Source of the DNA: DATJPR01 sp963811705
GTDB lineage: Bacteria; Bacteroidota; Ignavibacteria; UBA10030; UBA6906
DNA: 64,000 nt
Assembly (NCBI GenBank): GCA_963811705.1
Contig: CAWESL010000002.1
Coordinates: 62,001-126,000 of the forward strand
Direction of reading: 5' to 3'
Shown: positions 61,258 through 64,000 of the stretch, piece after piece
How the letters are laid out: every line of letters begins with the position of its first letter
How positions within the stretch are numbered: position 1 is the first letter of the stretch
Notes under the pieces: generated by a model
Database searches by the model: none
What the model was told of the DNA's origin: nothing
Seen by the model: the letters and a program-made list of their open reading frames with translations, nothing else
Made by a program: the position numbers and the translations under genes

Positions 61258-62851
61258 GGAGCTTTCTCACTTTCGATCCTTCGAGACGGGCGGCAACTTC
61301 CGCCACAGGTTCCTTCCAACTCCCGAGGCGACTCTGTCGAAAGAGTCTCATTCCGGGATACCACGGCGTCGCCTCTCCCGACCGCGGCCACCGCCAGTCC
61401 GCGGAGTACGGAAGAAGGGTCCACACGTCTTTCCCTAATGCCCCTGCAAGATGCGCTATCGAGGTATCCACCGTAACAACAAGATCGAGGTTTTCAATTA
61501 TCGCCGCTGTTTCCTCCAAGGTGGAGATATCCTGATCGAGGGTCACGACGTTGGCGGCGTCCGGAACCGGGCCGCGATCGACGATCTGCAGACTGTAGAA
61601 CGTCACGTCCGGGATTGCCAGGATCGGGGCGAGTTCGTCAAATGCCATCGACTTCATGCGCGCATGCCGGTTCTTCGTATTGCTTGCCCAGACGAGTCCG
61701 ACGGTCAAGGTGTGAGCATCCCGGATCCACGTCCAGCGGACCACCCGTCCCGGCTCGGCCTGGAGATATCCCGCCTCCGCAGCGAGGGCGGGGGATTGAA
61801 TCCCGAGCAAATGCGGCAGGCTCATCAAGGCACCATAGGTATCAAACATCGGCAGACTGTCGCCATTGACGTCAATCACCTGGTCGGCGCCTTTGCATCG
61901 GTCAAATAATTTCAGCAAATGGCGATAGCATCCGAAGACGACGCGGGCGCCCCGTCGTTGCAGTTCCGGGAGGAACCGCACGAACTGAATGTTGTCACCC
62001 AGCCCCTGTTCGCCATAGACAAAGATGGTCTTCCCTTCGAGCGGACCCCCGTCCCACAGCGGCTGAGGAAAGACGCGGACGCCGATGCGCCCTCCGGTAT
62101 CGCTGCACCGGAGCCGCCACTCGTATTCTTCCCAACCCCGGCGATAGTCGCCCGAGGCAAGAAGTGCGAGCGCGAGAGAATGATGCGCCTCCGGAGAGCC
62201 GGGCTCGAGCTGCAGGCATGCGGTGTACGCGGCGATGGCGCCGGAGATATCATTCACTTCTTTCCGCAGGTTGCCGATGTTCACAAGCGTCCCCGCCTGA
62301 CGGGGGTGGAGAACCAGGGCTTGTTTGTAACATTGCATGGCCTCGGTGTACCGGACCTGTTGCTCGTACACGTACCCGATGTTGATCAGGGCACCGTAGT
62401 GATTGGGCTGCATCCGGAGGACGAAGCGATATTCCGCCTCTGCTTCATCGTACTGTTCTGTGTCCCGGGCCCAGTTCCCGAGGTTGAAATGAGCGTTCAC
62501 CGACGACGGATCGGCCACGATGGCCCTTCGATACCACGCTGCCGCAGCGTCGAGGTCTCCACGCTTCCGTCGCAGCAAGCCCAGCTCGACGCTTGCCAGG
62601 CTATCGTCTGGCCTCAGGTTGAGCGCGTGTGTGAAGCAGAGTTCCGCCCGGTCGTATTCGCCCCTGTCCCGGGAGAGAATCCCAAGATTGAACCATGCCT
62701 CGGCGTCGCCGGGGGATGTTTCAATCCGATCTTCCAGTTGCCGGCGGGCGCGCGCAAGAACTGCGCCGTACTCCGCAGCCTCGGCATTGAATCCCGCGTC
62801 CGCTGTGTCGATTTCGCTCATGCGTCGATCGTAAGATTCGTTCTCGATCAT
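61250..62851 (-). CDS. TPR protein with C-terminal GT9/heptosyltransferase-like domain, copy 2
   Basis: A 533-residue paralogue of the protein at 57633-59489: about six TPR units (GEYDRAELCFTHALNLRPDD, GDLDAAAAWYRRAIVADPSS) followed by the same GT-B-like C-terminal domain (GKTIFVYGEQGLGDNIQFVR, VGLVWASNTKNR, VVTVDTSIAHLAGALGKDVW, TPWYPGMRLFRQ). Its ATG overlaps the upstream gene by four bases. Two paralogues in one operon suggest successive sugar transfers or different acceptors. Confidence 0.9.
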   Translation of the reverse strand: MIENESYDRRMSEIDTADAGFNAEAAEYGAVLARARRQLEDRIETSPGDAEAWFNLGILSRDRGEYDRAELCFTHALNLRPDDSLASVELGLLRRKRGDLDAAAAWYRRAIVADPSSVNAHFNLGNWARDTEQYDEAEAEYRFVLRMQPNHYGALINIGYVYEQQVRYTEAMQCYKQALVLHPRQAGTLVNIGNLRKEVNDISGAIAAYTACLQLEPGSPEAHHSLALALLASGDYRRGWEEYEWRLRCSDTGGRIGVRVFPQPLWDGGPLEGKTIFVYGEQGLGDNIQFVRFLPELQRRGARVVFGCYRHLLKLFDRCKGADQVIDVNGDSLPMFDTYGALMSLPHLLGIQSPALAAEAGYLQAEPGRVVRWTWIRDAHTLTVGLVWASNTKNRHARMKSMAFDELAPILAIPDVTFYSLQIVDRGPVPDAANVVTLDQDISTLEETAAIIENLDLVVTVDTSIAHLAGALGKDVWTLLPYSADWRWPRSGEATPWYPGMRLFRQSRLGSWKEPVAEVAARLEGSKVRKLHG

Positions 62852-64000
62852 CGGACCTGTGTCGCGGTTAAGGTTTCGAGCAGGAGCGCATTGTGTTCCC
62901 GATCGAAGCCGAGCGCCACATTCGTCTGCGCCAGACCTTCGCGCGCGGCTTCCGAGTCAGGGTCATTCTTCACAGCCCATTCGAACATGGTTTTCGAAGC
63001 CTCGAAATGCCTTGAGAGGAAGAACACTTCCCCGAGGCCTGCGCAGGCCCGTGACGAATCAGGGTGAAACTGGAGACTTCGCTCGAAATGGTTCTTCGCC
63101 GCATCAAGCGCGTGGAGAGAGAGGTAGCACACGCCGCGGAAATTCTCTATCGCAGAACGGAGTTCGGTGCGGTGCGCTCCATCGCTGAGAGCGCCAATGG
63201 CATCGTCAATCGAGGAGAGCCCATCGATCGCTTCCTGGTACCGGCATTCTGCAAAACTGCGTTGGGCGTCGGCGAGACGTTGATCGATGCCGGGTTCCGG
63301 TTGCGGCTGAATCGATGCAAGCGCGCGTTTCGCCGGTTCGCTGCCGGGATCGATTTCAAGAACGCGACGGTAGAGCTGCTCTGCTTCCGCGGTGTGCCCC
63401 TCTGAGAGATGCAGCTGTGCCAGCCCGACCATCGCTTTCGTCGAGCGCGGCGCAACGCCCATAGCCTCCCGATACCAGCGGAAGGCGGTGTCACGCTCTC
63501 CTGCCTTGGACGCAATGGATGCCCCGAGCGACAGCACTTCGTCGAATCTGGCCATCGAGGCCATGCCGTCGATATCATGATAATGGTTGATGGCTTCAGC
63601 CATGCAGGTGAAGGCGGTCCCGAACGACCCGTCCTCAACGGCGGAACGCGCCCGGTCGAACCAGAGAAGAAATGCGGATTCTCTCAGAGGAATGTTCACG
63701 TCACGCTTTGTCGGTCGCTTCTGCAATGTCCAGAGTTCCTCAGGGGTTCCCCCCCATTTCTGGACGAAGATGGCTCTGTTTGCTTCCAGACGATTCTTGT
63801 AGCGTTCTTCGCCGTCGGCCAGAAAGCTCTTCGATCCGTAGTGGTGAATGAACACGTCCTTGGCGATGACTGAGCGATACCCGGCAATATTCGCTCGAAG
63901 ACAGTAGTCGTCGTCTTCGTAGTTTCCCGGGGAAAACCGTTCATCCACACCCCCCAGCGCCTGAATCACCTGCCGGGTGATAAGGGTGCAGAAAAAAGCG
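62848..64000 (-). CDS. Family 2 glycosyltransferase with TPR region (partial)
   Basis: The gene enters from the right edge, so its 5' end is missing. The frame is open to the edge; the first visible residues (AFFCTLITRQVIQALGGVDE, then RFSPGNYEDDDYCLR) are the C-terminal part of a GT2 catalytic domain with the acidic EDDD motif. After a linker, TPR-like repeats follow (about 130 to 370 of the 383 visible residues). A GTG near 63969 would be inside the catalytic domain and is not the real start. It overlaps the next gene by four bases. Confidence 0.88.
   Translation of the reverse strand, partial: AFFCTLITRQVIQALGGVDERFSPGNYEDDDYCLRANIAGYRSVIAKDVFIHHYGSKSFLADGEERYKNRLEANRAIFVQKWGGTPEELWTLQKRPTKRDVNIPLRESAFLLWFDRARSAVEDGSFGTAFTCMAEAINHYHDIDGMASMARFDEVLSLGASIASKAGERDTAFRWYREAMGVAPRSTKAMVGLAQLHLSEGHTAEAEQLYRRVLEIDPGSEPAKRALASIQPQPEPGIDQRLADAQRSFAECRYQEAIDGLSSIDDAIGALSDGAHRTELRSAIENFRGVCYLSLHALDAAKNHFERSLQFHPDSSRACAGLGEVFFLSRHFEASKTMFEWAVKNDPDSEAAREGLAQTNVALGFDREHNALLLETLTATQVR

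Overview
All coding capacity in this window lies on the minus strand, so gene order is described from right to left (5' to 3'). The content is a flagellar, chemotaxis and signal-transduction supercluster with an attached glycosylation block. The DNA is G+C-rich. The organism is a flagellated Gram-negative-type bacterium that uses both sigma-54 and sigma-28 for flagellar genes. A secreted TonB C-terminal-domain protein (39240-39647) of a type I associate with Ignavibacteria/Chlorobi/Bacteroidota-like genomes, together with the gene order, makes such a lineage my best guess; this is an inference and not a proven placement.

Region by region. (1) 64000-56081: five overlapping genes for TPR-linked glycosyltransferases and a methyltransferase-glycosyltransferase fusion, running up to the flagellin gene; most simply a flagellin-glycosylation or surface-glycan block. 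(2) 55974-52169: flagellin behind a textbook sigma-28 promoter, then fliS, fliD, flaG, a FlgN/FliT-like gene and flgM. (3) 52031-41097: a NarL-type regulator, a soluble histidine kinase next to an NtrC-type sigma-54 activator, two large REC-first PAS/GAF kinases and a lone receiver. (4) 41062-35211: two small Cys-rich proteins, cheW, a TonB-domain protein, a chemoreceptor with four 91-residue HAMP-type repeats, and a second CheB. (5) 34979-26076: two copies of a cassette made of a hybrid kinase ending in Hpt followed, with ATGA overlap, by a receiver carrying a C-terminal four-cysteine domain; an HDOD protein and its small partner sit between them. (6) 26073-16860: a FapA/DUF342 protein, a HEAT-repeat protein, cheR, two CheY-like receivers, two tandem CheZ-like genes, cheA, cheB and a small Cys protein. 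(7) 16775-1: a consensus sigma-54 promoter, an unlisted 53-codon membrane ORF, and then the main flagellar operon flgB-flgC-orf-fliE-fliF-fliG-fliH-fliI-fliJ-motE-fliK-flgD-orf-flgE-flbD-fliL-fliM-fliN-fliO-fliP-fliQ-fliR-flhB (flhB cut by the window edge).

How it fits together: the sigma-54 promoter in front of flgB, plus the NtrC/kinase pair, suggests that sigma-54 switches on the basal body and hook genes; FlgM and the sigma-28 promoter then delay flagellin until the hook is finished. The chemotaxis genes supply the switch input, and the many soluble kinases with Hpt domains add phosphorelay inputs. The most notable anomaly is fliF, split into two reading frames at a run of six G; one extra G would restore a full-length protein. 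No tRNA, rRNA, insertion sequence, CRISPR array or prophage feature was seen.
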